This document shows, piece by piece, positions 16,090 to 23,663 of a DNA stretch of 47,374 nucleotides (the stretch's first letter is position 1; each line of letters opens with the position of its first letter). Where the stretch lies: positions 1 through 47,374 of the forward strand of contig CAITIS010000012.1 in assembly GCA_903892515.1 (NCBI GenBank), given 5' to 3'. The notes below the pieces were generated by a model. The model was not told where the DNA came from. It saw only the letters and a list, made by a program, of their open reading frames with translations, and made no database searches. This stretch comes from an uncultured Planctomycetota bacterium. GTDB lineage: Bacteria > Planctomycetota > Phycisphaerae > SM23-33. Both the position numbers and the translations under genes were made by a program.

Positions 16090-16143
16090 GAATCCGTTCT
16101 TCCCGAATCCCGAATCCCGAATCCCGATTCCCGCTTCCTGGCT
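16090..16143. repeat. Heptamer array (CGAATCC-type) right of family 4 copy d
   Basis: Seven-bp units CGAATCC, CGAATCC, CGAATCC, CGATTCC, CGCTTCC follow the family 4 element directly, preceded by two degenerate units. It ends 15 bp before the -10 box of the ogt-like gene. Confidence 0.75.
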
Positions 16144-16157
16144 CCTCCTCCTGCCGC

Positions 16158-16163
16158 TATGAT
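16158..16163 (+). promoter_or_regulatory. -10 box 6 nt before the ogt ATG
   Basis: TATGAT at 16158-16163, then GGCCTC and ATG at 16170. TTCCTG lies 17 bp upstream as a poor -35. No ribosome site is present, so the transcript may be leaderless. Confidence 0.45.
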
Positions 16164-16169
16164 GGCCTC

Positions 16170-16691
16170 ATGCCGCAAGAGAACATCAAGTACGCTGCCT
16201 GGCCTACCGCCTGGGGGCCGATGGGCGCCGTTTCGAGCGATAAGGGCCTGATCCGCGTCATCCTGCCTCACTACGAGTTGAACGACCTGCGCGCACTGCT
16301 GGCGTTTGAGTACAAGCAGGGCCAGGAGGATCGCTCCGCCTTCGACGCGCTGATCGAGCTGACCCGCCAATACTTCAACGGCCAGAAGCCCGACTTCAGT
16401 TCCGTCCTGTGCAACATGCCCGACGAGCAGACCTTCAGCGGCAAGGTGTATCGGGCGTGCCGGGCGATCGGGCATGGCCAGACGCGAAGCTATGCCTGGC
16501 TGGCTGGGACCGCGGGAAACCCCGACGGGGCGCGTGCCGCCGGTGCGGCCATGGGCAAGAACCCCATTCCGCTGATCGTGCCCTGTCACCGCGTGGTTTC
16601 CGCCGGCGGCCGGTTAGGTGGCTTCTCCGCCGAAGGGGGAGTCGAGCTGAAGCGCAAGATGCTCCAGCTCGAAGGAGTTAAGGTACCTTAG
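16170..16691 (+). CDS. ogt: Methylated-DNA-protein-cysteine S-methyltransferase
   Basis: 173-residue suicide enzyme that removes alkyl groups from O6 of guanine in DNA. The active-site motif PCHRV is intact with the acceptor cysteine at C139, the helix-turn-helix region around RAAGAAMGKNP (122-132) carries the arginine finger R122, and GGFSAEGG (150-157) is the usual substrate-pocket loop. The start is ATG at 16170; upstream the frame runs through repeats and is not coding. Standing alone, not fused to AraC-type AdaA. Confidence 0.93.
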   Translation: MPQENIKYAAWPTAWGPMGAVSSDKGLIRVILPHYELNDLRALLAFEYKQGQEDRSAFDALIELTRQYFNGQKPDFSSVLCNMPDEQTFSGKVYRACRAIGHGQTRSYAWLAGTAGNPDGARAAGAAMGKNPIPLIVPCHRVVSAGGRLGGFSAEGGVELKRKMLQLEGVKVP

Positions 16692-17044
16692 GGTTCAGTA
16701 TGGCGTGCCAGACTTGGGTGCCACGGCTGCGGAGTTTGCAGCCGTGCCGTTGCTGGCACACCTGCACACGCCGCAGGTGTAGCACCCGACCAGTGCGGAC
16801 GTCCGGCTGGGAGGGTGCCCAGTTTAGGCCGTCACCCCCGCAGACACCACGGGCTTGGCACTACGAAACTGCCAGATTGCCCTGGCCTCCAGCACCGGCG
16901 TAACCCGAGCGGCAGACCATGCCACTAACCAATTGTGGAAAATCGCGTTGGCCCAGTGGTCCGGCCCGTAAAGACATTGTAGAGTTCAAGTGGCATTCGT
17001 AAGGTGGCGTTGTTGCAAGACTCGAAGAGAAACAGAGGGCGATC
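16692..17044. other. Intergenic region with family 3 copy c
   Basis: About 350 bp. It holds a family 3 palindrome 24 bp after the ogt stop, then about 250 bp in which I see no gene or clear promoter before the ribosome site of the small membrane protein. Confidence 0.5.
16716..16787. repeat. Repeat family 3, copy c
   Basis: 72 bp with left end GGGTGCCAC and right end GTAGCACCC (one change from the other copies), and both internal hairpins. Lies 24 bp downstream of the ogt stop. Confidence 0.8.
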
Positions 17045-17329
17045 ATGCTGCGGATACTAAGACTGGCCTTCCTGATCGGTGCATTCGCCGGCGGGTACTA
17101 CCTTGGCCGGTTGCCCAATAGCCCCGACGTCTTCGCCTATGCCAAGGACGCTTGGCAGAAGACCGTTACCACTGGGGAGGAAATCTCCGCCAAGGCCAAG
17201 ACCGACGGCACGAGCGTGCCGCAGGCCGCGGTCGCGTACATCAAGGAACACGCCGCCAAGCAGGTCACCACCGACGCGACGCAAGCTTTGCCCGGGGCTC
17301 TGAACAGCCAGACCGGCCGAAACTTCTAG
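17045..17329 (+). CDS. Small single-pass membrane protein of unknown function
   Basis: 94 residues. An N-terminal hydrophobic helix (about 4-20, LRLAFLIGAFAGGYYLG) is followed by a helical, charged region with many A, K, T and E residues, reminiscent in composition only of YtxH-type small envelope proteins. The ATG at 17045 has GAGGG about 7 nt upstream. It precedes the URO-D-like gene by 70 bp, which has its own promoter. I do not recognise a family. Confidence 0.6.
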   Translation: MLRILRLAFLIGAFAGGYYLGRLPNSPDVFAYAKDAWQKTVTTGEEISAKAKTDGTSVPQAAVAYIKEHAAKQVTTDATQALPGALNSQTGRNF

Positions 17330-17364
17330 GGCTGCCCCGAAGCGATATAGGTAGCCCCTTCCGA

Positions 17365-17392
17365 TTGCAGTTTTCCCTCCGGCGGCTACAAT
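17365..17392 (+). promoter_or_regulatory. Promoter giving a probably leaderless URO-D-like mRNA
   Basis: TTGCAG (17365-17370), 16 bp, TACAAT (17387-17392), then GCCGCCC and ATG at 17400. The 7-nt gap puts the transcription start on the A of the ATG. The same TACAAT/TATAAT-GCCGC-ATG layout is seen at rarA and the glycosyltransferase gene. Confidence 0.6.
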
Positions 17393-17399
17393 GCCGCCC

Positions 17400-18548
17400 A
17401 TGCCCACCAACCAAGAGAAAGAGCAACTCTGGCAGGCGTATCGTGACCACAAGCCCACGCGCGTGCCGGTTGTGTATGGCGTAAACCCGCGCGTCGTGGC
17501 CTTGGACCCCAAGTGGAACAGGCGCGGCATCAGCTTCAAAGAGTACTTCTACGATGCCGCCGCCACCATCGAGATTCAACGCGGCTTCCTCGACTACCAG
17601 CACGAGTACCTCAACAACTACTGCGACCGGCCAACGGGCAAGCCCAAGGAATGGGGCTTCTACGCCGACTGCCAGAACGTCACCGACTCGGCCTATTTCG
17701 GCGGGCCGCTGGAGTTCCGCGAAGGCCAGGTGTGCGACATCCACCCGTACTTGGCCGGGGAGGGCAAGAACCACATCTTCGACATTGATATCAACCGCCC
17801 GCTGGACAACCCGTTCATGAAGGACCTCTTCTCCCGCTACGAGAAGCTCAAGGCCGCCGTGGCCAAGCTGCCCGATGACGGCATCAAGTACAAGGTCAGC
17901 CCGCCGCTGGCAGGCTTCGACGGGCCGCTGACCGTGGCGACGAACCTGCGCGGCCCCGAACTGTACACTGACTTTTACGAAGATCCGGCGTACGTGCGCA
18001 AGCTGCTGGACTTCATCCAGGCCGGCGCCATCATCCGCAACAAGGCCACGCACGAGGCGTTTGGCCGGCAGTACCTCACCGGCGACGCTTGGTTTGCCGA
18101 CGACTCGATTCAACTCATCTCCACGCCTATGTACGTGGAGTGGATTCTGCCGCTGCATCGGCGGTTTTACGACAACTGGCCCAAGGACTCGGCCAGGTTC
18201 ATCCACCTTTGCGGCGACGTGCAGCGGCACATGCCGACCATCATCAAGGAACTGGGCGTGCGCTCCTGGGACACGGGCTTTCCCGTGGATCTCGGCCGGG
18301 CGCGGCAGGAGTTGGGCGACGAGGTGGAAATCCACGGCGGGCCGGAGGTGGCGCTGCTGCTGCACGGCTCGGCCCAGCGGGTGTACGAACGCACTGCGCA
18401 GATCCTGCAATCGGGCGTGATGCGCGGCGGCCGATTCACCCTGCGCGAGGCCAACAACCTGCCGCCAGGCTGCCCCGAGGAGAACCTCTCAGCCATGTAC
18501 CGCGCTAGCCTTGACCACGGCCAGTACGCTCCCGCCACGCAGGCGTGA
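17400..18548 (+). CDS. URO-D superfamily protein, corrinoid-methyltransferase-like
   Basis: 382 residues. The start is ATG at 17400 rather than the ATG 9 nt earlier, because a TACAAT box lies exactly 7 nt before it. The fold is that of uroporphyrinogen decarboxylase. However, IHLCGDV (268-274) supplies an H269-x-C271-G motif that binds zinc in MtaA/MtbA-type methylcobamide methyltransferases and related demethylases, and the arginine-rich HemE N-terminus is absent. A role in methyl transfer from a small methylated or methoxylated substrate is likelier than heme synthesis. No corrinoid protein is adjacent; planctomycete genomes often carry many such orphans. Confidence 0.72.
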   Translation: MPTNQEKEQLWQAYRDHKPTRVPVVYGVNPRVVALDPKWNRRGISFKEYFYDAAATIEIQRGFLDYQHEYLNNYCDRPTGKPKEWGFYADCQNVTDSAYFGGPLEFREGQVCDIHPYLAGEGKNHIFDIDINRPLDNPFMKDLFSRYEKLKAAVAKLPDDGIKYKVSPPLAGFDGPLTVATNLRGPELYTDFYEDPAYVRKLLDFIQAGAIIRNKATHEAFGRQYLTGDAWFADDSIQLISTPMYVEWILPLHRRFYDNWPKDSARFIHLCGDVQRHMPTIIKELGVRSWDTGFPVDLGRARQELGDEVEIHGGPEVALLLHGSAQRVYERTAQILQSGVMRGGRFTLREANNLPPGCPEENLSAMYRASLDHGQYAPATQA

Positions 18549-18652
18549 AGCCGTTTGCGTTGAATGCGACGGTCTTGTTAGACGAGCAGGCAATAGGCGT
18601 GGCAAGGTGTTCTGGCATATGCTAACATATGTGCAAGTATATTCTTAGCCCG

Positions 18653-18847
18653 GAGGGCGTCTGAAAATAGCCCCGCCCGTAGCGCAGCAAGGGCGGGGAA
18701 GACGGCAGGCTTTGCTAAGAGCCCCTTGCGGGCGACTGAGGATCGGACGCCGCCCCTGAGCTTCAGTCGCCCCCCAAGGGCTCCGAATGCTGACGCCGGT
18801 AAACCCCGCCCTCCCTTCGGTCGGGACGGGGCTACTTTCAAACGCTC
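18653..18847. repeat. Nested three-tier inverted repeat, single copy here
   Basis: The outer arms are 18653-18675 (ends ATAGCCCCG) and 18827-18847 (starts CGGGGCTACTTTC). Middle arms are AGGGCGGGG at 18690-18698 and CCCCGCCCT at 18804-18812. Inner arms are 18719-18739 and 18763-18783, matching 19 of 21 positions around GCGACTGA/TCAGTCGC. The architecture is that of families 1 and 2, with a different sequence. Confidence 0.65.
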
Positions 18848-18916
18848 TTCGAGCTAGGAAAAGCCGGTGCCAGAAACTTTGGGCACACCCCATGTAACCC
18901 ATTCCCGCATCGTTAC

Positions 18917-18944
18917 TTGACAGAACGAACTTGCGCGGTACGAT
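18917..18944 (+). promoter_or_regulatory. Sigma-70-like promoter for the PEP-CTERM gene
   Basis: A consensus -35 TTGACA (18917-18922), 16 bp, and TACGAT (18939-18944). Transcription would begin near 18951, leaving a leader of about 87 nt before the strong ribosome site AGAGGAGG. Confidence 0.5.
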
Positions 18945-19038
18945 ATTAGCTGTCCTGATTCGTTCGCCGGGGCGAAGCTTGCTCGCAAATGGGCGGAAGC
19001 GAACACGCACATCGATAATTGAGCAGAGGAGGCGGTTT

Positions 19039-19743
19039 ATGAAGAAGCTCGCACTTGTCGCTCTGGTTCTGACCGTATCGGCGCTAATGGCCCAAGCCAC
19101 ACCGACTGTAACACTCTCGATGTCCTGGACGAACACGACCTGGCAGCTATACGCTTCTGTCAGCAGCGACTGCGCCGGCCTGGCCAGCTTCGACATCAGC
19201 TTTGGCGGTGGGGCATACGGCCAGGTGCTGACCTCCACGCAAATGGGCAAGTCGCTGAATATGCCCTTCCCCGGCCAAAACCTGAGTGTCAAGAACAGCG
19301 TGGGCGATTCTGTTGGCTTCGCCTCCAGCCTGCGCAGCAACGGCGATGTCTCCAACGGTGCCGTCTATGACATCAGCAATGGCCAGGGCACGCTATGGAC
19401 AGCCGATGGCGGCGCGACCGACGCCTACAACACCGGCCTGGTTATCCAGGGCATCGGCATCACCGATGCCAAGGCGTACGACTATGACGGCACGACCGCC
19501 CTGAAGACCATTTCCGCGCCGGTCCTTATCGCGCAGGGCACGGGGATAAACTGTGACCTGGGGTTCCTGCCCAGATTCGCCGTCGGCAATGTGTTGGGCG
19601 GTCAGGTCGGCTCTTGGGTGGGACCGGGGAATGTCGTTGCGCCAACCTTCGTGTTTGGTGCGGGCCCGCTGGGGGTCGAACCCGGATCGATGGCCCTCCT
19701 GCTGGGCGGCTCGCTGACGCTGCTGAAGCGGCGGCGGAAGTAG
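19039..19743 (+). CDS. Secreted PEP-CTERM-like protein of unknown function
   Basis: 234 residues. ATG at 19039 is chosen because AGAGGAGG lies 7 nt upstream. A clean signal peptide (MKKLALVALVLTVSALMAQA) precedes a Gly/Ser/Thr/Asn-rich beta-type body. The C-terminus has the layout of a PEP-CTERM sorting signal, with a short motif, a hydrophobic stretch and a basic end, but the motif is VEPGS (213-217) instead of VPEP: the first proline is missing. Known PEP-CTERM signals are cut by exosortase, and no exosortase is in this window. It may be a degenerate or lineage-specific sorting tag. The body resembles no enzyme I know. Confidence 0.75.
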   Translation: MKKLALVALVLTVSALMAQATPTVTLSMSWTNTTWQLYASVSSDCAGLASFDISFGGGAYGQVLTSTQMGKSLNMPFPGQNLSVKNSVGDSVGFASSLRSNGDVSNGAVYDISNGQGTLWTADGGATDAYNTGLVIQGIGITDAKAYDYDGTTALKTISAPVLIAQGTGINCDLGFLPRFAVGNVLGGQVGSWVGPGNVVAPTFVFGAGPLGVEPGSMALLLGGSLTLLKRRRK

Positions 19744-19800
19744 GGCGGCGCGGGCTCGCTGGTCGCGCAGGCTGACCTCAAGCACGCCGGCGATGTGCGG

Positions 19801-20763
19801 CTACTTTTCGAATCCCCGCTTCCAGCCGGGCTGGGTTTGCGCCACGTGACCGGGCGGATGCGGCTCGACCAGTTTGCCGTAGAGTTCAGGCCGGCGGGCG
19901 CGCAGGTAGCGCCGGGCCGGCGCCTTGTCGTACTTCTCGGCCGTCAGCAGCGCCACCGCCAGGCCGCTGCCAAGTTCGTGGCACTCGCTGATCACGTCGC
20001 CGTAGGGGTCGAGGATCATGGCGTTGCCGGGCTTGATCGTGTCGTGGTCGCGGCCGACGGCGTTGCTGAAGATGCCGTAGATGCCGTTCTCCCACGCCCG
20101 CGCCGGCAGGAACTTCATCATCCAGGCCCTGCCCTTGGGGCCCTCGAATTCCATCCTCAGCCGCTCCGGGTCGCGGTCGCGATTGGCCCACAAGGCCGGT
20201 GCGATCAGCCCGCGTCCGGGCATGACCGAGGCCGTGCCGCCCGTCACGTGCGGCATGAAGATCACCTCTGCGCCCATCAGCGCCAAGGCCCGCGCGTTCT
20301 CGGGCAGGTTGTTGTCGTAGCAGACCAGGCAGCCGGCCTTCATACCCAGCAGGTCGATCACCTGCACGCCCTCGCCCGGTGAGATGTCAGGATGGATGAA
20401 CGGATGCAGCTTGTGGAACTTGGCGATGAAGCCTTGCTCGCCCACGGCCACATAGCACTTGAGCAACTTGGGTCCGGCGGACTCGATGAGCCCCGCCAGG
20501 ATCACAACGTGATACTCCTTGGCCAGTTGCATCAATCGCCGGGTGGAGGGGCCATCGGGCACGGGTTCGGCCAGGCCGGCAAGCTCAGGCCGGCTCAGAG
20601 TTTGCAGGAACGTGTAGCCGGTGATGCTGCATTCATGGAAGCTGGCGATCTCGGCGCCCTGGTCGGCGGCCTGGCGGGTGAGGGCCTGAATTTGCCCTAG
20701 GTTGAATGCCTTGTTGGCGTCACGGTGCTCGAACTGCCCAGCGGCCACTCGTATGTCGCGCAT
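19801..20763 (-). CDS. Nitrilase-superfamily carbon-nitrogen hydrolase
   Basis: 320 residues, cytoplasmic. The Glu-Lys-Cys triad of the superfamily is complete: E44 in FHECSITGY, K118 in KFHKLHPF, and C148 in GCLVCYDNNLPE. Such enzymes hydrolyse amides, carbamoyl groups or nitriles; this branch resembles amidases/N-carbamoyl hydrolases, but the substrate is not readable. The C-terminus has about 40 residues beyond the core. The start is ATG at 20763 with CAGGTG 5 nt upstream. TATAGT, read on the minus strand at 20788-20793, is a good -10 that would give an 18-nt leader. Confidence 0.88.
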   Translation of the reverse strand: MRDIRVAAGQFEHRDANKAFNLGQIQALTRQAADQGAEIASFHECSITGYTFLQTLSRPELAGLAEPVPDGPSTRRLMQLAKEYHVVILAGLIESAGPKLLKCYVAVGEQGFIAKFHKLHPFIHPDISPGEGVQVIDLLGMKAGCLVCYDNNLPENARALALMGAEVIFMPHVTGGTASVMPGRGLIAPALWANRDRDPERLRMEFEGPKGRAWMMKFLPARAWENGIYGIFSNAVGRDHDTIKPGNAMILDPYGDVISECHELGSGLAVALLTAEKYDKAPARRYLRARRPELYGKLVEPHPPGHVAQTQPGWKRGFEK

Positions 20764-20916
20764 AGTTCACCTGTTGGAGACGCCCGCACTATAGCACGTT
20801 TTGCCTGCCGCGAGGAGTCTTCGCCGCCTGTGTGACGCGGCCTCGTCGGCATAAGATTGAGTAGCTGGGCGATGAAGCTTCCGCCTCAGCTAGATGACTT
20901 GTAAGGAGTGCAACCT

Positions 20917-21858
20917 ATGCTTCGAAGCGTATTCGTCAGCCTGACGCTCGGGGCGCTATCCGCCTTGGCATCGGGCTTTCAACCGCAGCGCACCGACATG
21001 TGCGCGTGCAATTCAGGCTCTTCCCAATCTGACAGGCAAACGCCGAACCAACCCGCACCGCCTAAGATCGAGCAAGTCCAGGGCAACCCCACGCTATCTC
21101 CTAACGAACAGCCGGGCTTCGATCCCCAACGCGGAATGCGCGATGAGGGCAACTGGCCGATGACTCCGATGACTCCGCCGGCAGATGAGGATCGGAATCT
21201 CAACCCGCCAAGTGCCCCCTTCCCCGACGAGCAGCCGCTGACGCCGGTTCCGCCGGCTAAGCCCGAGTTGGTCGTCGCGCCGGTCATGCCGCCAAGCGAC
21301 CCGACCTGCCCGGTATTGCTGCTGCCAGAGTGCCCGCTGATCGACGACCATGAGCGGATTATGGGCCACGGGGACGGTTACTACCGCCAAACCGACTTCC
21401 GCCGAGACGATGATCGGCCATGGGGCTGGCATTACCGCGACATGGATCGCCGAGGCGATGGCCGCGGGTGGGGCCGGGGCTACGGTGATGACGGCTATCG
21501 CCGGTATCGCGACATTGACGACCGCGGGTACGGCTACCCGTACCGTGGCGAGGGCCGGAGCGGCCGGGGAGAGCGACTGATCGTCCCGCTGGCTCTGGTG
21601 ACCGCACCGGGCCTGGCCGCAACGCCCGACGACAAGACGCCCATGAACGGCTGCCACGATCTCTACCAGCGGACGGATCACCGGGACTGGGACGATGATC
21701 ACTACTACCGCGGCGACCGCGACCGATTCCGCTACTGGAGATGCGACGCCGAGGGCTACTGCTACCGCGAATGGGGCCCCCGGCCATGGGGCGAGCGTCA
21801 CGAAGAGGAAGAGCACGAGCATGAGCACATCGCCCTGCCCGTGACGCCGCCGCTGTAA
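20917..21858 (+). CDS. Exported low-complexity Asp/Arg/Tyr/Gly-rich protein
   Basis: 313 residues. ATG at 20917 is preferred to a GTG inside the ribosome site AAGGAG, which lies 8 nt upstream. A signal peptide (LRSVFVSLTLGALSALASG) is followed by a Pro/Gln-rich linker (about 30-125), then a segment dominated by D, R, G, Y and W (about 140-205), a second DRDR/Y/W-rich stretch (about 250-285), and a HEEEEHEHEHE tail that could bind metal. I know no family. Composition suggests an intrinsically disordered, possibly metal-binding envelope protein. Transcription is closed by a terminator at 21908-21941. Confidence 0.6.
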   Translation: MLRSVFVSLTLGALSALASGFQPQRTDMCACNSGSSQSDRQTPNQPAPPKIEQVQGNPTLSPNEQPGFDPQRGMRDEGNWPMTPMTPPADEDRNLNPPSAPFPDEQPLTPVPPAKPELVVAPVMPPSDPTCPVLLLPECPLIDDHERIMGHGDGYYRQTDFRRDDDRPWGWHYRDMDRRGDGRGWGRGYGDDGYRRYRDIDDRGYGYPYRGEGRSGRGERLIVPLALVTAPGLAATPDDKTPMNGCHDLYQRTDHRDWDDDHYYRGDRDRFRYWRCDAEGYCYREWGPRPWGERHEEEEHEHEHIALPVTPPL

Positions 21859-21907
21859 GATTCGCAGAGGCGGGGATGTGAGTGAGGCGAGGATGCCTGA
21901 GTGTCAC

Positions 21908-21941
21908 CCGGCCGGCGGGGCAAACTCACCGGCCGGTTTTT
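21908..21941 (+). terminator. Intrinsic terminator after the Asp/Arg-rich protein
   Basis: An 8-bp stem CCGGCCGG (21908-21915 with 21929-21936) and 13-nt loop is followed directly by TTTTT. It lies 50 bp past the stop codon. Confidence 0.75.
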
Positions 21942-22011
21942 GCGCGCCCCCGGCCGAACGGACGAGGGCAGCGTAAGCCTATGATTTTGACGCCGGGGAG
22001 ATGATTTCTGC

Positions 22012-22039
22012 TTGACGCAATGAGCGTTATCAGTACACT
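22012..22039 (+). promoter_or_regulatory. Promoter of tRNA-Lys
   Basis: TTGACG (22012-22017), 16 bp, TACACT (22034-22039). Predicted start near 22046, a few nucleotides before the mature 5' end. Confidence 0.65.
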
Positions 22040-22048
22040 GCTGGTCTC

Positions 22049-22121
<73 letters not shown>

Positions 22122-22125
22122 GGAC

Positions 22126-22161
22126 AAGCCCTTGTAAGGCAGACTTACAAGGGCTTCTTTT
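22126..22161 (+). terminator. Intrinsic terminator of tRNA-Lys
   Basis: A perfect 13-bp stem (AAGCCCTTGTAAG at 22126-22138 with 22144-22156), 5-nt loop, then CTTTT. It starts 5 nt after the tRNA. Confidence 0.85.
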
Positions 22162-22184
22162 ATGCGCCGAAGTTGGCTTTGCCA

Positions 22185-22487
22185 GTGTGGTGCGTCACAA
22201 TTACTCACCATTACGTGCAGGTTGTGGACAATGAGAAGCGGGGTGATTACGCGGGCTCCCATTACGTGGGCTTTGAGCCCCGTTTACGGGGCTTTTTTCC
22301 TATTAGGCCGCCGCTTGAGCGGCGGTGCGACAAGCCGCTGGTTGCATCTGAGCCCGTTCACGGGCTTCCCCGAATGCAGCAAAGCCCGTGAACGGGCTCA
22401 GCAGTCTGGAATCGCATTTCATACCCCGCCGAAAGCGAGGGCCTACCGCTTCGCAAAGGCTAGTGTTCAATCTGAATGATGCACTAC
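22185..22487 (+). repeat. Left arm of a 300-bp inverted repeat bracketing a lipoprotein gene
   Basis: About 303 bp that matches the reverse complement of 23299-23604 over the whole length, at roughly 85-90 percent by eye. It contains a string of hairpins: AGCCCCGTTTACGGGGCT, GCCGCCGCTTGAGCGGCGG, and GAGCCCGTTCACGGGCTT with its partner AAAGCCCGTGAACGGGCTC. Its inner end reads TTCAATCTGAATGATGCACTAC. Confidence 0.85.
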
Positions 22488-22623
22488 ACTTGCATACGCA
22501 GCCTCTACGCTGCACGCCTCACGATGGACGTTCGGCCCTCTGCCGGCACTGGCGAGCGCCAGGTCGATTTTGAGCGCGGCTTGGAGCTACGATTCTGCGT
22601 CACTCCAACACGAAAGGAATGCC

Positions 22624-23223
22624 ATGAAAGGACTGCTTATCTTTGCCGTGCTGTCTTTTGCCGCAATGACCACCGGCTGCGTTAGCCGGGCCATCAGCGA
22701 GGGAACGGAGAAAGCCCTGGGCCCGACAGGGTATGTGCTGCCGATGGACCCCAAGTGGCCTGCGGAAGACCACGCGTTCCTGGCGGCGTACAAGAACTTC
22801 GAACTGGCTGCGCCGATCCAGAGCGAGTTTCCCGACCTGAGCCAGCGATTCATTGAGTACTTCCCGGGCAAGTTGAAGGAGCAGTTGGTCGGCAGGGGCC
22901 TGTCGGTGGGCAACCCGGGCAAGACGTTGCTGATCAAGGTGAACGTGCTGGCGTACCAGGGAGTCAGTTCGTATCACAAGGCGCTGGGGCCGACCGAGGA
23001 GGTCGTCGCCCGCGTCGAGCTGGTGGACAAGGACGGCGGGAACGTGGTGGGCAAGGCCATCTGCATTGGCCGGACGTACCAGTCCGTCGGGCTGGGGCCC
23101 AAGTGGAAGGCCTGGGGCTTGAGCCGCGCCATCGTCAATTCCTGGATCGACAAGTACTATCCCAAGGAAGGCCGGAATGAAGCCGAGGAGGAGGCCCCGC
23201 CCGAGGATAAACAGGATTACTAG
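22624..23223 (+). CDS. Lipoprotein of unknown function inside an inverted-repeat cassette
   Basis: 199 residues. The start is ATG at 22624 with AAAGGAA about 5 nt upstream. A signal peptide ends in the lipobox TTGC (Cys19), so the mature protein is predicted to be lipid-anchored. The body (about 30-180) alternates beta strands and helices; LIKVNVLAYQGV and VVARVELVDKDGGNVVGKA resemble the outer-membrane lipoprotein folds seen in DUF4410/TolB-N-like proteins, but I cannot name the family. The tail is very acidic (NEAEEEAPPEDKQDY). The gene and little else lie between the arms 22185-22487 and 23299-23604. Confidence 0.75.
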   Translation: MKGLLIFAVLSFAAMTTGCVSRAISEGTEKALGPTGYVLPMDPKWPAEDHAFLAAYKNFELAAPIQSEFPDLSQRFIEYFPGKLKEQLVGRGLSVGNPGKTLLIKVNVLAYQGVSSYHKALGPTEEVVARVELVDKDGGNVVGKAICIGRTYQSVGLGPKWKAWGLSRAIVNSWIDKYYPKEGRNEAEEEAPPEDKQDY

Positions 23224-23255
23224 GCCCGCTGACGGCCAGCCGTGTCTGAGCAATG

Positions 23256-23290
23256 CAGGTGGCATACCCGGTGAGCGGGCGTGCCACCTG
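23256..23290 (+). terminator. Hairpin downstream of the cassette lipoprotein
   Basis: A 9-bp stem CAGGTGGCA/TGCCACCTG encloses a smaller CCCG/CGGG hairpin, 33 bp after the lipoprotein stop. There is no T-tract, so factor-independent termination is uncertain. Confidence 0.4.
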
Positions 23291-23298
23291 CTGCTATT

Positions 23299-23604
23299 GT
23301 AGTGCGTCATTCAGATTGAACATTATCGTGCCTTTGCGAAGCGGTAGGCCCCGCTTTCGGCGGGGGTAGGAAATGCGATTCCAGACTGCTGAGCCCGTTT
23401 ACGGGCTTTGCTGCATTCGGGGAAGCCCGTGAACGGGATGGCTACAACCAGCGGCTTGTCGCACCGCCGCTCAAGCGGCGGCCTAATAGGAAGAAAGCCC
23501 CGTAAACGGGGCTCAGAGCCCAAGTGGTCCGAGCGGGCGTAATCGCCCCGCTGCTTATTGGCCACAACCTGGACGTAACGGTGAGGAATTGTGACACGCT
23601 ACAC
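23299..23604 (-). repeat. Right arm of the 300-bp inverted repeat
   Basis: The reverse complement of this stretch follows the left arm (22185-22487) nearly base for base, including TCACAATT near the outer end, CCTATTAGGCCGCCGCTTGAG in the middle and CAATCTGAATGACGCACTAC at the inner end. Differences are scattered substitutions and small gaps. Confidence 0.85.
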
Positions 23605-23642
23605 TACATGCGCAAGCCTTGACGCGTCGGGCATGCAATTCG

Positions 23643-23648
23643 TATGAT
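23643..23648 (+). promoter_or_regulatory. -10 box before the DUF2752 gene
   Basis: TATGAT at 23643-23648 lies 15 nt before the ATG at 23664, giving a leader of about 8 nt and no room for a normal ribosome site. Confidence 0.35.
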
Positions 23649-23663
23649 ACGTCTTGCTTGCCT

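Larger units (their letters stand above)
18549..19038. other. Intergenic region with a nested palindrome and the PEP-CTERM gene promoter
   Basis: About 490 bp. It holds the single-copy nested inverted repeat at 18653-18847, a promoter at 18917-18944, and an untranslated leader of roughly 85 nt. No gene is supported on either strand; the minus-strand frames across the palindrome have no start signals. Confidence 0.55.

Noticed and set aside
17400..18548. Genuine HemE uroporphyrinogen decarboxylase
   Set aside because: The HxCG zinc motif and divergent N-terminus fit the corrinoid methyltransferase-like branch rather than heme synthesis.
19795..20382. A 195-codon plus-strand frame opposite the nitrilase-family gene
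   Set aside because: Antisense to a gene with an intact Glu-Lys-Cys triad; composition and lack of motifs mark it as a shadow.
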